From NCBI GenBank assembly GCA_029378245.1, contig JARKIF010000027.1:726910-790909 (forward strand): a stretch of DNA of 64,000 bases, in the 5' to 3' direction. The notes under the pieces were generated by a model that did no database searches, was not told where the DNA came from, and was given only the letters and a program-made list of their open reading frames with translations. Positions 53,484 through 64,000 of this stretch are shown here, one piece after another. This stretch comes from Roridomyces roridus (lineage: Eukaryota; Basidiomycota; Agaricomycetes; Agaricales; Mycenaceae). The position numbers were made by a program, and so were the translations under genes. Position 1 is the stretch's first letter, and every line of letters starts with the position of its first letter.

Positions 53484-53698
53484 GAATGGTCCGAATGGAA
53501 AGGCGGAGGGCATGTGCGCTGGAAGGAATATGGACATTGGATACTAACTGATTCCGTGAGGAAGACCAAAGGAGGGTGCGAGAGCAGGAGGGCTGGCAGA
53601 GACAAGATGACGGTCTGTGTCAAGGAGGACCGGAGCCGGATAGCCGAGTGACCGTTGACGTGATATTTGATGATCATGTGAGATCATCGGAGGGCGGA

Positions 53699-53996
53699 TG
53701 TAAGGATCACATTCGGCGATCACGGCGATCACGGCGATCAGCACAGCAAACTGTACAGCTTCCCGCTGCGCGCCAACTGCGGGCACAGTTGAACACTGGT
53801 TCAACCTGCGGCGCAGCGGTCAGGTGGGTGGCGCACGGACCACCCTTGTAGGTATAAATGGTTCATTTCGTAGCCAGTAGATTAGCATTCTGAATATTAT
53901 AGATTTATCGACTCAAGCCTCGTGTTTACGACGAATCTGCAACACTCGGAATCTCCGTGTCTACGACTTCTACATCAAGAACTCCGTAGCCTCACA
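53699..53996 (+). repeat. Right LTR of the gag-only element
   Basis: Uninterrupted 298-bp copy, TG...CA, followed by the CGGGC target duplication. Serves as the reference for the broken left LTR. Confidence 0.95.
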
Positions 53997-54483
53997 CGGG
54001 CTGTGTCCGCCTGCTGTGCGACCAAGGGGGTACCGAAATTTTGGTGATGGAACATACGCCCCTTTAGGGGTTAAATGGGCTGCGAATCCAAATCTGACCT
54101 CCAAATGTGTCCAAGGTCCGTCCTCGTGGAGATCTGGCCGTTTTTGCCGGAAAAAATATTAATATATTTCTGATTTTTTTTCTGGACGTTTCGGCTCAGT
54201 GCCAGCAACTTTTGAAAAAAAAAATTGGAGCGAGGGGACTAACTAACGTAATGATCGGATCAATTCTGCCTATATATGGTATGCCATCACCCATAAAAGG
54301 CAGGTGATCACGCCCACAAAAGTGGCCGTATCTCCTCAACCACGCCACCCTGAGACATTTCACGGTAGGTGCCTGTATGCCAGACCTCATTTGAGTCTAA
54401 AAGGGGCGTATAGTACTTATTTCATTTGTTGGTACCCCCTTGTGTGCGACGACTGGGCCACCACCCACCTTTCCACCACACTC

Positions 54484-55620
54484 ATGGCTAATACCGACCA
54501 TCCAGGATCGCTGGTCCTCTACTCCTCGTCAGCTACTATCCAACCCTCACCCGACAAATCAAAATGGGAGCTGGCATTCACTCCCAGCCCTGGCCGCACG
54601 CTCAACGAGATGTACTCATCCTGTGGCAAGGTTCTAGAGACGCGGGCCAATCGACTCGCTCACCAGTGTGGATGGGGTCCAATCTCCGTGGCACAAAACT
54701 TTCAATCGATGCTCGGTGATGGAGAAGAGCGAACCTCGAGCCTCTCTCGTCTACAGACCGATGTTCCGCCCAAACTGGAGAGGAATGTCGCCAAATTGAT
54801 AAAGTATACTCGCGCGTGCGTTCGTTCTCGCTTCTTCGAGTATCAGTTACTGACTTTCGCAGCACCGAGTCGGCGAAAACACAAATCCAAGCCTTCAGGG
54901 CGATAGTGGACCTCACCACATCTTTTCCTGGTTGCGCTCGCTGTTTCTCGCTTCAAGACCCATGTACGGCGTTTCGAGGACCATGGAAGACATCTCGGCT
55001 CTTTGGAATCGAGATGGTGAACATCCTCCGGACGGCAAGTGGACATTCTGGAGGGACTTCGCCGCAATCTGCCTCTCGGATACAGCCATCGCCCCCATTG
55101 TGGAAGAACAGCCCATCGCACGGTTGACAAACTGCGTAATGGACAATGGAGGCCTTAGCGTTCTTGAACGTCTCATCATCGCACACGATTGCGAGTGAGT
55201 GAATTTCAAAAATTCCGAGTCGATACCAGGTGATCATAACTTCCTTCAGAACAGAATCTATTTTCACCGGTGCACTTTGCGTTCGATATCTTGCGGGGAT
55301 TCTGGACCTTCCCGACTTCTGGAACGACACAGACCCCGTGCACAGCGACGTCGCCAAGAAATTGTGCTTGAAACTCGTTCAAATTGGCAAGGATATGGGG
55401 TTGGATGTCCCGACTCTGGATATCCTTCTCGAATCAATGGAACCGTCTGTTGATTACGATGGGACTGACCTTTTTGCTGACAAGATTCTGGCGGGAATAT
55501 TGACTTGGCTTGAAAAACTCGAAAGTGCGACGCAGCGTCTTCAGCCTTGGTACGAGCACTTTTGGCAGGTAATTCAACTGTTGCGCGGGTCAGTCGCATT
55601 CTGTTTTAGACGAATACGTT
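54484..55620 (+). CDS. Helical protein of unknown function, upstream of the G-alpha gene
   Basis: Starts MANTDHPGSLVLYSSSATIQ; exons near 54484-54810, 54866-55196 and 55250-55568 separated by short GT-AG introns. The text reads WELAFTPSPGRTLNEMYSS, AFRAIVDLTTSF, GGLSVLERLIIAHDC, LAGILDLPDFWNDTDPVHSD and TLDILLESMEPSVDYDG. Mostly alpha-helical, repeat-like (ARM/HEAT flavour), no recognised domain. It may be one gene with, or the neighbour of, the G-alpha-like exons that follow; the exons around 54815-54865 and after 55570 are not settled. Confidence 0.5.
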
Positions 55621-55627
55621 CGGGAAC

Positions 55628-56110
55628 TTGAGGAACCACAGGCCACGCTCCGCGATACTGCTACCGACATCGTTCTCCCGTGCCACGAGCGAGGAATTCG
55701 AAGCTGTCGTGCCCACGATCCTTCGTGTCGTCGAGTTGGATATTCCCGTCCCAGTGTACGTGCCGTGCCTTTCAACCTGGCGTATTCAGGTGCTCAATCC
55801 TCCCCGAATCAGACCTAAAGGTACAATTGGGGCGATGCAAGCCGAGGACCGTTCGGTTGATCTCATTTGGGATGAAGAACCCGCCTTGCCCAATGTATTG
55901 ACGAAAGAAGAGCGGTGCGTAGATGTGGGATAGTTGTCTTATACTAAATGCTCAATCTTCTCCCAATCAGACCTGATGGTACAGTCGGGCGATGAAAACC
56001 GAGGACCGTTCAGTTAATCTCATTTGCGATGAAGAACCTGCCTTGCCAACTGCGAATCTTTCGACAAAAGAAGAGCGGTGCGTAGACATGGGATAGCTAT
56101 CTCAGACTAA
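55628..56110 (+). repeat. Exon region with tandem internal duplication
   Basis: The block CCGAGGACCGTTCGGTTGATC to AAAGAAGAGCGGTGCGTAGA (about 55800-55930) is repeated with drift at about 55975-56100, each copy followed by a similar intron-like GTGGGATAG/ATGGGATAG tail. Upstream frame reads FEAVVPTILRVVELDIPVPV. Looks like a duplicated exon-intron unit 5' of the G-alpha domain; the second copy carries in-frame stops. Confidence 0.55.
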
Positions 56111-56119
56111 TCCGCCATA

Positions 56120-57765
56120 ACAGATCCAACGAGCGCACGTCCAGTGAAATTGCTACTACTCGGTACGTATCCAGTCTCGGTTCCGGCTTTTATTACAAGT
56201 TGACCTGTGCTTAGGCCAGAGGGATGTAGGCAAATCCACTATTTTGAACAGTAGGTGCCGCAGCCTACAGTGAATTCAGTCTGACAATGAGCAGACTTCC
56301 GACTCGTTCATGACGCCGAAGTGCATGGCTAGCCCAATCTCTTAACTCCCTGACAAATCTTCGCAGGCCTTTCACGCCGAACGAGCCTCCTGGCGCCCCA
56401 TCATCCAAGCGAGCGTCGTCCGCTCGGTTCAAGTAATCCTCGAGGCAATTCAGCTCTGGGAAAACCACGGTTCTCATACCGAGCCCATTCTGCCTGCGGA
56501 GCTCCTTGCACTTAGGGATCGCCTTTTGCTTCACTTTCAGAAACTTGACCCGGCAGCGTTGTGTCGCTGCATGGATTCCTGGCCGAACAATATGTCCCAT
56601 GGGACACGCGGAACTGGCAACATTCACGAAACTCTTTGAAGATCCAACTCGCTCAAGAACGATATGAAAGCTCTGTGGGACGATGGGACGGTGCAAACAG
56701 TGCTGACGAAGCAGATAATGCGAGTAGAAGAGACGTCTGGTTTGTACGTCCCATGTTCTTGGTCTGGGAGCAATACTTCTGCATGTGATAGCTTTCTCGA
56801 TTGCTTGGATGAAGTAATGGTGAAGAACTATGTTCCCTCGAACGGTGAGCTGAATTGTTGCCGGAATCCGACTGCAGCTTATCGTCCCACTTCTAGAGCA
56901 TATTCTACGAGCTGGAGTGAAAACCCAGGTTTGTGGACTGGATTGGTGGAACTTGGCTGAGACCAAAATTAGGCCCAATGTCAGAATGTCGTATCAAGAT
57001 GAGAGGTGCGAGGGGCTCTTCCTCGGGAATCGTCAGCCGCGATTGGAGTATATACGAGGGTGAGTTCAACGCGTTCATCGAAATTTTGTTTGCTGATCAG
57101 TCTGGTGCAAGGCCGCCATGTACAGGTGAGTACTCTCCGATTCTAACCAGCTGGAAATCTCGAAATATATTCGATCAGCAAGGTAAGGAGTAGAAACCAT
57201 CGTACGCTCCTGGACTAATAGTCAGCAGGAGTTCTCACCTCCTCCATGAATGACATGTGCGTTGCAGTCCTCACCAAAACGAAGCCAACAACTCATGGCT
57301 CCCGATTTGCAGGGACAGCATTATCTTCCTTGCGCCCATCTGGGCTTTCGACCAAAAGCTGGTAGACAACCCCCGAATAAATCGCCTCGTGAATAAATTC
57401 CACTCCGTCCTCTACATTCATTATGAATCATCCATCAGGAAGACTCATTCATACTCTGGAAAGATGTTGTCTCCTCCTCCGTTTTCGAGAGAACGAATAT
57501 CATCTTGGTTTTGAACAAGGTGGACCTGATGAGCGTAAACTCGTGCGTTGGAACACAATAGATCCTCCGAGGCCGATCTGAAAGGTCGGTGCAGGAAAAT
57601 GGTGTTAGATTTGCGGACTATGTCATTTCATACGGTGACCGGCCCAATGATTTTGAAAGCACTTCGACCTGTGAGCGATTTCTTTTTATCTTTGTTCAAC
57701 TAAAATGAATTGTAGACCTTCGCAAGCACTTCGGTGCCTTTTCTTCTCCCTTACAAGTTTCTTGA
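56120..57765 (+). pseudogene. Divergent G-alpha subunit gene, partly decayed
   Basis: Exon pieces in order: VKLLLLGQRDVGKSTILNNF (P-loop GxxxxGKS, split by introns), AFHAERASWRPIIQASVVRS and IQLWENHGSHTEPILPAELL (helical domain), ALWDDGTVQTVLTKQIMRVE, SIIFLAPIWAFDQKLVDNPR, then EDSFILWKDVVSSSVFERTN, IILVLNKVDLMSV (NKxD guanine motif), VRFADYVISYGDRPND and YLRKHFGAF. This is the large, intron-rich G-alpha type expanded in this fungal group. A TAG follows NKVDL shortly (near 57559), the switch II DxGG region is not recognisable (57000-57200), and the usual C-terminal tail ends early. Most likely a pseudogene or badly diverged paralog. Confidence 0.65.
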
Positions 57766-58934
57766 CAACTCAAAACAACTCAGCTAGTATCCACAAACAA
57801 TACTCACCTTCCCCTAGGCCTTTATACTATTATTTCACCACGGCCCACGGTGGGCACAAGTTTCCACTTAAAATCTCGTCTCATGACTTGGTCTCCACAG
57901 GACCCCGGGTCGGCGCAGCGTATAATTGGGAGGGGTACGTTCGACTTACTTCCTGGGCCACCGTGGTTAATGCGGCGTTTTAGTGAGGCAAATGGCGGCG
58001 AGCATGTGAAAGATCTAGGCAATTGCCTTTCATTTGTAGATATACTGCGCTCGTTTTGTTGAATGGACGGGAATGTGAAAATGTCCCAAAACCGAGCCAC
58101 CTCTCTGGTAATGTGGAAGCAGGACCGGTGGTTATCCCACATAAGGTCAGAGTCCGAAAATCGACCCCTCCAACTTTTTGTCCGGACTCGGCGTCGCGCG
58201 GACGCCAATTTTTGTCCGGACTGTGTTGTAACATCCAGATTTTCCCGAATTTTTGTCCGGACTGGCTTAAGATCAGCCCATCAAAATCGCCCAGAAATCC
58301 TAGAAAAATTGGGCGAAAAAATCCTACAGGTCAGAGGAAGTGTCCCAAATGCTCAAATCCGCCACTCGAGCTCCATTCTGTGTGTGATCACGACATTGGC
58401 ATCTTTGACACCCCGTGGGTCCGCCTTTTTGTCCGGTCAGTTCCTTTCAAGGTAATTTTTTTGGTCATTTCTTCCTACTAACCACTGTTTCCGTGACATG
58501 GACCCGAATCTGGATCTTTACTCGCGGCTTACCGGCTGGTCCACTCACTGTCCGCTACTCCAGCTCCTCTTATTGCCGCCTGTGCTCATTGGTAAAAGCA
58601 CGACGGGACGGCTCGATAGGGTGGTCCCAATTTCTATCCCGCCGACTCGAAACCGGTGGATCTCGGAAGTATGTGGATGCCAACATCTGATTCTTATTCC
58701 GGACATAGTGGCGAGTTGTTCACACCGGAGGATTCCGCAATGTCACTGCTGACTCTGGGCGGATAGGCTTTCAGCTTCTCCGCCGTGCTCCCTCTTTTAA
58801 GTTGTGAGCCGGTTCTCTCTCTTGGATTCATACACTCTTAAACAATTCAACGCATGCATCTTCCATCTCCCAACAATTAGTTCATCCAACTATTCCTCAC
58901 GTTCTCGGATCTCCAACCTGCAGGCAATCGGGGG
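57766..58934. other. Repeat-rich gap
   Basis: No gene supported. Contains four copies of TTTTTGTCCGG (see the repeat entry) and otherwise low-information sequence with chance ORFs. Confidence 0.45.
58175..58436. repeat. Four copies of TTTTTGTCCGGAC
   Basis: TTTTTGTCCGGAC at 58175-58187, 58209-58221 and 58250-58262, and TTTTTGTCCGG at 58426-58436. GTCCGGAC is its own reverse complement, so each copy is a palindromic 8-mer with a T run on one side. Could be transposon subterminal sites or a protein-binding array. Confidence 0.5.
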
Positions 58935-59080
58935 GCTCCTATAAATCGCCGCACTGCCGCATTTTTGCCGCTACCGCTACCGCGGTGTACCGCGCCGTGC
59001 CGCCAAGTTGGTCACACTACCGCGCTGTCACCAGGGTCAGTGCCGCCACTGCCGCGGTGTTTCAAAATATCTTCAACTCC
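58935..59080. repeat. CCGC/ACCGCGG-rich simple repeat
   Basis: Dense run of GCCGC and ACCGC words (GCCGCTACCGCTACCGCGG, CCGCGCCGTGCCGCC, TGCCGCCACTGCCGCGG) just upstream of the DUF6729-type gene. Possibly the terminal region of the transposon that carries that gene; no matching inverted copy lies inside the window. Confidence 0.4.
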
Positions 59081-59479
59081 TTGTAATCGGGGCTCATTAG
59101 CGATGACAGGAAGAGACCAAGTCTCGCTTAGCGCTGGGGACAGCTCCCGTGTTTGATGCCCGCGGCCATGGCTCCCGTGGAGCGCGGCCGTGCGTTCCGT
59201 TGTGTTTGCACATGCTGGGATTACGTGTCCTGTCACTCTTCGATTAGCACCACCTCCCCAGCCCAATCCACCCGCTGAGAAGCCCCGCGGAACGCACGGC
59301 GGAGCCCGCACACGGTGCTGGCAGAACGCCAAAAAGTGCCAACCAAACCACACCCGCCTCCACCCGCCCCCAGCTCGGTGTCCAAGGCAGTCCTCAATCC
59401 GTGTCACCTGCACCGCACCACCACACCAATTAGCCCCAATTTTCCCGCAACGTAGATCAAAACGGCACGGTCCCAGACA

Positions 59480-62400
59480 ATGATCCACCTCCGCCTTCCT
59501 TTGGTCTGCATTCCAACCCGGACTCAGTCATACAGACTCAGTCTGCACTTGGGTGGTGTCAGTGGAGCCTCGATCCTGGTATGTGCTTTTTTTTCAATAA
59601 AGAAAAGTATTCAATTACCATACCTCTCTAGCTTGACCTCAGCCAATCTTGAGCAGATCCACGACCAGCTCAAATTCATCTCAGAGAATGACGAGCATGG
59701 TGATATTGCCCGCGGGGACATTCGCGTCGATGACAGTCTTCTCGATGAAGTCTCCGAGTCCAATCCAGTCGATAGCAACTCTGAAGACGACGAGCCAGAT
59801 CCCAGCTCATCAACTTTGGCGCTATCTTTCCTCTGTCAAGGAGCGCATTGGGAAGGAGATTAAGCAGCATGGGAACCCCTTATGCTACAGGCACGGTGAT
59901 TTATTTGATCGGCCTCCCCATCCCATTTTTGCCCTCCGCAATAGCTTCATTCGGCTGGGTGGCGACACTCACCCTGAAGATCCACTCTATGCCCGTGATG
60001 TTTGTATCTGGCTACCTCATCTTCTTCCCGGTGCACCCGATATCTTCAAGTGCACCTGCGGCAAACACCTTTCCCGCAATGGTGAGTGCTAGATTTTGTA
60101 CTGTGTTCATATCAGCTTATATACAGGCTTCAATGATAATCCTATTGCTCGTCGGGTCAGGTCTATGCCTAATGACTATTTTCTCCTCACCAACCGCTTT
60201 CTGTGTGATCACCGACAAAACAATGATCCTGGGTGTGGACTACATTTTCGAGGGACTGATCCCATCATTCTGGCACAGCTACCTAGGTTTCTGCAGGTTG
60301 CATTCCCGGGTACAACCATTTTATTGCTGCTGCCCAAGGAGCTTATACATCATACAGCCTATATAACCACTCGTGCAGCCATATCAAAGACGCTCATGTG
60401 GCAAATGCGAAACACATTTGCCACGCGGTTTGGCCCCGCACCTTTCGCAGAGCTGATATCTGAAGTCCAGCACCGGCAGCACGCCGAGTCTGAACTGATG
60501 TATCTTGCCGCTGCTGATTTTTTTGGTGTGCGGGATGTCAAGCCTTTCTCTACCTTTGATGACAGAGCTGGCTATGCTGGGTCACTCCCCTCCGTGTCAT
60601 ATCTCAAGGGAACCTTCACCGACTTCATGATCGCACATCGAGTCTATGTTGACCGATATATTGCAAGTCTCCCTCTCACGATTGCAAAGGCTGACATACA
60701 TTTGACGTAAGATGCAAATACTTTTTAATGGTGTCCTCGCTGACTCTCCTTGTTCCAGTTTTTGAAATACACTGGTGGCGTCAAGGGCGAGCGTATTTTC
60801 ATGGCTGCCTACACCGTCTTGAATGAGTGGGAGCAGACACGCTGTCATTCCCTCACCATGACTAAAGCTCTCGACTTTGTTGAGGAAATGTGGCAGAATA
60901 CTCAAGATGGTCTGAGCGCCGCCAACCATCCACCCACCCAAATAATTTATGTTGATGCACCACAGTGTAAGATTCATTTTAATTTCCCAGTTTCAGTTTT
61001 ATGCTTATGCTTGATTCCAGCGGAACGCAAATTCCATGAACGACTCAATGTCAGTCTGACCAGTGCAGTTCATCCTGTAACTGTGTGGACTGACCTCCCT
61101 GCATTTTCCCGGGTGCTGGATATTCCTGTGGAGACCTCATCGGACTCGATGAAGATGGAGGAGTTGGCAAACACAATTATCCGCCAGTTCCAAATGGGCT
61201 CTCAACCCGATGATGTCCATCTTGTAGCTCTGAGTATTGTTGCCGAACCTCCACGCAATCCAGATGGTCGTCCTCAACTCCAAATTATCCAGCTCCGGAC
61301 ACGATTTGGCATCTACATATTCAATGTATGTAATTTCAGTGCATGCATCCTAAACTTATTCTACCTCAAGGTTTCAGCTCTCACATCACCTAGTCATCTT
61401 CTCCCATCCCTTCGCGCCATTCTCACCAATTCAAGTATTATCAAATTTGGAGTCGGAATCCGCCATACTTTGGAGATTCTCGCCAAAGTCTTCGACTTGA
61501 CTTTACTGACACAGCTTCTGTCTTCTCGGAATCCACCATTTTTTGAACTGGGTGCCTACGCCAAACTCAAAGGTGCCGTCACTGACCCTACTGCCTCTCT
61601 CCACACTCTTGCTGGAGTAGTCCTCAAGAAGGCCTTTTCTGAGGAGATTTATCCCCATCCGACAGCACCAGATGCACTCCCATACCTTTATCGCCATATT
61701 GATTGCCAATGGCAAATTGGTGCTGATCTCTTCTCTCGGGCATCAGTTGGGTTACCATTGTCTGCAGAGCAGGCTTCCTCACATGGCCAACCGGTCATGA
61801 TGGTGCTCGGTTGCAAGCCTGTAGCTGAGGCCCTCATTGTCCGAGGACATCCTGGGCATATTGATGCTGTCATGGACTCAGACGGCCACACAAAGCAAAT
61901 CAACGTCAGCACAACTCGTTCCCTTGTGAAAATCACAAAAGTAAGTCTCTTCACTATCTTGGTTTCAACTTTGTTTGAATGTCAGGCAGGTCTTGGATGG
62001 TGGATCTATCCTCTCACTTCACAAGCAAACTGTCGAGTGGATCTTTCAAAATGGGGGTTGCGCTGTCGTTAGCACTTCTCAACTCCACTCCCGCAACAAT
62101 GTCTCCGCCTTCAGCAATTCTCCACTGGGCTATAATATGGGAACTCCTGCATCTCAACCTTGCTACGATGAAGATGCTGAATTCATTGTTGATCCTCAAT
62201 TTTCTCAATGGGAGCCAACAGTTGTAGATGTTGATCTGGGTGCAGAATCTGATGATTCTGACTCGGACTCGGACACTGTAAGCACCTTGTATCCTGCTAC
62301 TTCATTTATATTGAATCCCTCCTGCAGGCCAACAACATTTCTGAATATCCAGACATGGCTATGCAAATGTTTCAGTGGAATGTCAACGAGGTCTGAGTCT

Positions 62401-64000
62401 TGCAGACAGATTTCTTCAATGTTGTACATCAGCTGACGAGTTCCAGGATATGTCCGTGGCCGATATCTTCTCGGAGCTTGATCTCACAATCACCACTCTT
62501 CAAGAGCAAGGGGATCGACTTCCGACTCGTGTTTTGGATGATGCTTTCCACTACATGGATCGCCTCATTCGCCTACTATCCAAAAAGCATCCGACTTTCA
62601 AAGCATTCTGCCACGATTTCAGTGAAGCAATTTTTATTCGGGACAAATCAGATTTGCAAGCAGTTCAAGGAGTTCTTGCCGCAAAAGGCGTGAGCTGGGC
62701 ATACGCCAGCCGTGCTAAAACTGACGCCCTTAATCGCCGTGTCCGTCGATATATCCCTCCACGCCGCATTCTGGTTCACCGCCTACAAATCCTGTTCAAG
62801 GCTTATTTTGGATTTGAAGGCGACCCGCCCTTTTTCTCGAAGGAGGCTGCAGAGATGTGTAAACACCTCCTCGAGACGGCACGATCTGGATATCTATCCG
62901 ATATCCTGGGTATTCACTTTACTATGTTATTGGACGAGACCGTGATGGACTGTTGTTTACCGCACAGTTCGAGGCACCAATTCTGTGGAGGGTGGCTTTC
63001 ACATGGCCATCCGCCGAGTGTTTAGTTCTCTCCGAGCCTCACCTGAACTGGCGGAGTGTGTACTTGTCAACTGGATTTTGCGCCGCAATCAACGGGTCAG
63101 TACTTATTTGCTCTTGATGTCATTGTGCTCAGTGGTTCAAGGTTGGGTACAAAAATCGGACAGGAAAGACATTCCAAGGGCATTATGATTATGGGTTCGT
63201 GACGAGATAGTTGAACTTGCGGTGGAAGTTGGCTGCAGACCTTCCTTCCCGATGCCCCGAGTGCTTTCAACCCGGATTGCAACATCGGAAACCATTGGCA
63301 TCCTCCCAATTTCCTCTCTCTGGCCCAGTCACTGTCCATGACCACACTTCCCGCCCGGCAATAGCTGGACTTCCCCATCATCGTGATACACCTACTCACC
63401 ACTCACCCGTCTTTGCACCAAGCGATACCCGGTATCGATACCTGCAACTGCGCCAATTGACACTCCCCTGTTCTCCCGGTGTATACACAAGGGTATATCA
63501 CATTCAAGCAGTTGATCAACAATATCCACTTCCGGCGCAAGGGGACTCCACACTCGCCGAGTGAGCAGTGGAAGGATATCGACTTTGAAAAGATGGCCAA
63601 ATCCTGGAACGAAATGACCAACTTGCAGTCCACCCAAATCATTGATTCCAACCAGGGATGTACTACACGTTACCACAGCAGTTGGAAGCACACCACAAGA
63701 AGACCATAGCATGGTCCTTGGAACGCTCTACGTTGGCCGAGGGTCAAAACTTTTTAGCTCGACAACCACTGCTGGAGCTACTCACCTCAAAGAACAATGT
63801 GGCGGTTGGGCCTGATGCTCTGCCTCTGCCTGAGCCCGATGGTGAAACTGACCTGGCCGTGAACGGTAAGCAAAATTTCAAGCTCTGTGATTTTTTATTC
63901 TGAGAATGAAATAGGTACTCACGATCCCACTGCATTTGATGGTTTGGAACCCCTCACAGAAGGTGTACCTTCCGCCGTCTACGAACCTGACCCAAAATGA
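59480..64000 (+). pseudogene. DUF6729 / 3'-5' exonuclease-like transposon gene, frameshifted, runs off the end
   Basis: Recognisable in order: ANLEQIHDQLKFISENDEHG; then, one base out of frame at ~59808, DUF6729 (FALRNSFIRLGGDTHPEDPL, FKCTCGKHLSRNGFNDNP, FLCDHRQNNDPGCG); a DDE-like part (FLKYTGGVKGERIFMAAYT, TQIIYVDAPQAERKFHE); an exonuclease-like fold (LQIIQLRTRFGIYIFNV, IIKFGVGIRHTLEILA, LHTLAGVVLKKAF) lacking the DEDD acids; a linker with EFIVDPQFSQWEP; and a C-terminal half (RILVHRLQILFKAYFGFEG, GGFHMAIRRVFSSLRASPEL, LPQQLEAHHKKTIAWSLER). Further frame changes occur near 62960 and 63310. I know this architecture from repeated agaricomycete proteins, thought to be transposon-borne. This copy is decayed and its 3' end is outside the window. 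Confidence 0.7.

Larger units (their letters stand above)
46592..53996 (+). mobile_element. Gag-only LTR retrotransposon, split by a pogo element
   Basis: 298-bp LTRs (TGTAAGG...CTCACA), flanked by CGGGC on both sides (46587-46591 and 53997-54001). The right LTR is 53699-53996. The left LTR is cut into 46592-46743 and 50950-51095 by a 4.2-kb DNA transposon; without that the element is about 3.2 kb. The only gene is gag; there is no protease, RT or integrase. It must therefore move using another element's enzymes. The LTR copies look identical by eye, so it is young. Confidence 0.9.

Noticed and set aside
59012..59488. 158-codon minus-strand ORF near the CCGC repeats
   Set aside because: GC-rich repeat sequence gives open frames on both strands; no protein-like motif.
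1..64000. CRISPR arrays, rRNA or tRNA genes
   Set aside because: No regularly spaced repeats of the right form, no rRNA-like blocks, and no tRNA cloverleaf with A and B boxes was recognised by eye; a dedicated scan was not possible.

Overview
The window looks like nuclear DNA of an agaricomycete fungus, most like Rhizoctonia/Ceratobasidium relatives. The genes are intron-rich, with GT-AG introns of about 45-65 bp. The families seen (DUF2828, DUF6589, DUF6729, F-box, MYND, TKL kinases, divergent G-alpha) are typical of that group. This assignment rests on gene style and remembered families; no search was run. Most of the sequence is mobile-element DNA, several layers deep. Exon models below were built by hand from splice signals and frame consistency.

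1-28.5 kb: a DUF2828 (TROVE/vWA-like) gene is broken by two insertions: a 1.27-kb inverted-repeat element (1118-2385) and a 25.1-kb Ty3/gypsy element (2469-27556). The gypsy element has 1465-bp LTRs that differ at about four positions, and it is flanked by a 4-5 bp duplication. Joining the flanks restores the DUF2828 frame exactly, so the 25 kb arrived as one unit or was inflated after arrival. It carries gag/protease/RT-RNaseH-integrase on the plus strand. Unusually, it also carries five antisense multi-exon genes between pol and the 3' LTR, whose exon models are all open: 585, 432, about 152, 134 and 137 aa. The last three are tandem paralogs.

16.7-23.3 kb: inside that cargo sits a 6.6-kb DNA transposon with long terminal inverted repeats and two convergent intact genes. 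One is a 787-aa RecQ-type helicase ending in a bromodomain. The other is a 1021-aa DUF6589 protein, probably the transposase. The layout fits helicase-bearing Academ (AcademH-type) elements.

28.5-45.4 kb is the most host-like stretch. It holds a cytochrome c pseudogene, an F-box protein, a 16-exon gene with three tandem kinase domains (two apparently dead, one apparently active), a MYND-finger protein, an F-box/LRR pseudogene and an FAD monooxygenase.

45.5-54 kb: a G-alpha fragment and a 357-bp TA-flanked MITE are followed by a gag-only LTR retroelement (46592-53996, TSD CGGGC). Its left LTR is split by an intact 4.2-kb pogo-type transposon, whose 854-aa transposase ends in a chromodomain.

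54-64 kb: a helical unknown gene and a decayed G-alpha gene with a tandem internal duplication are followed by a repeat-rich gap and then a frameshifted DUF6729/exonuclease-like transposon gene that runs off the window end.
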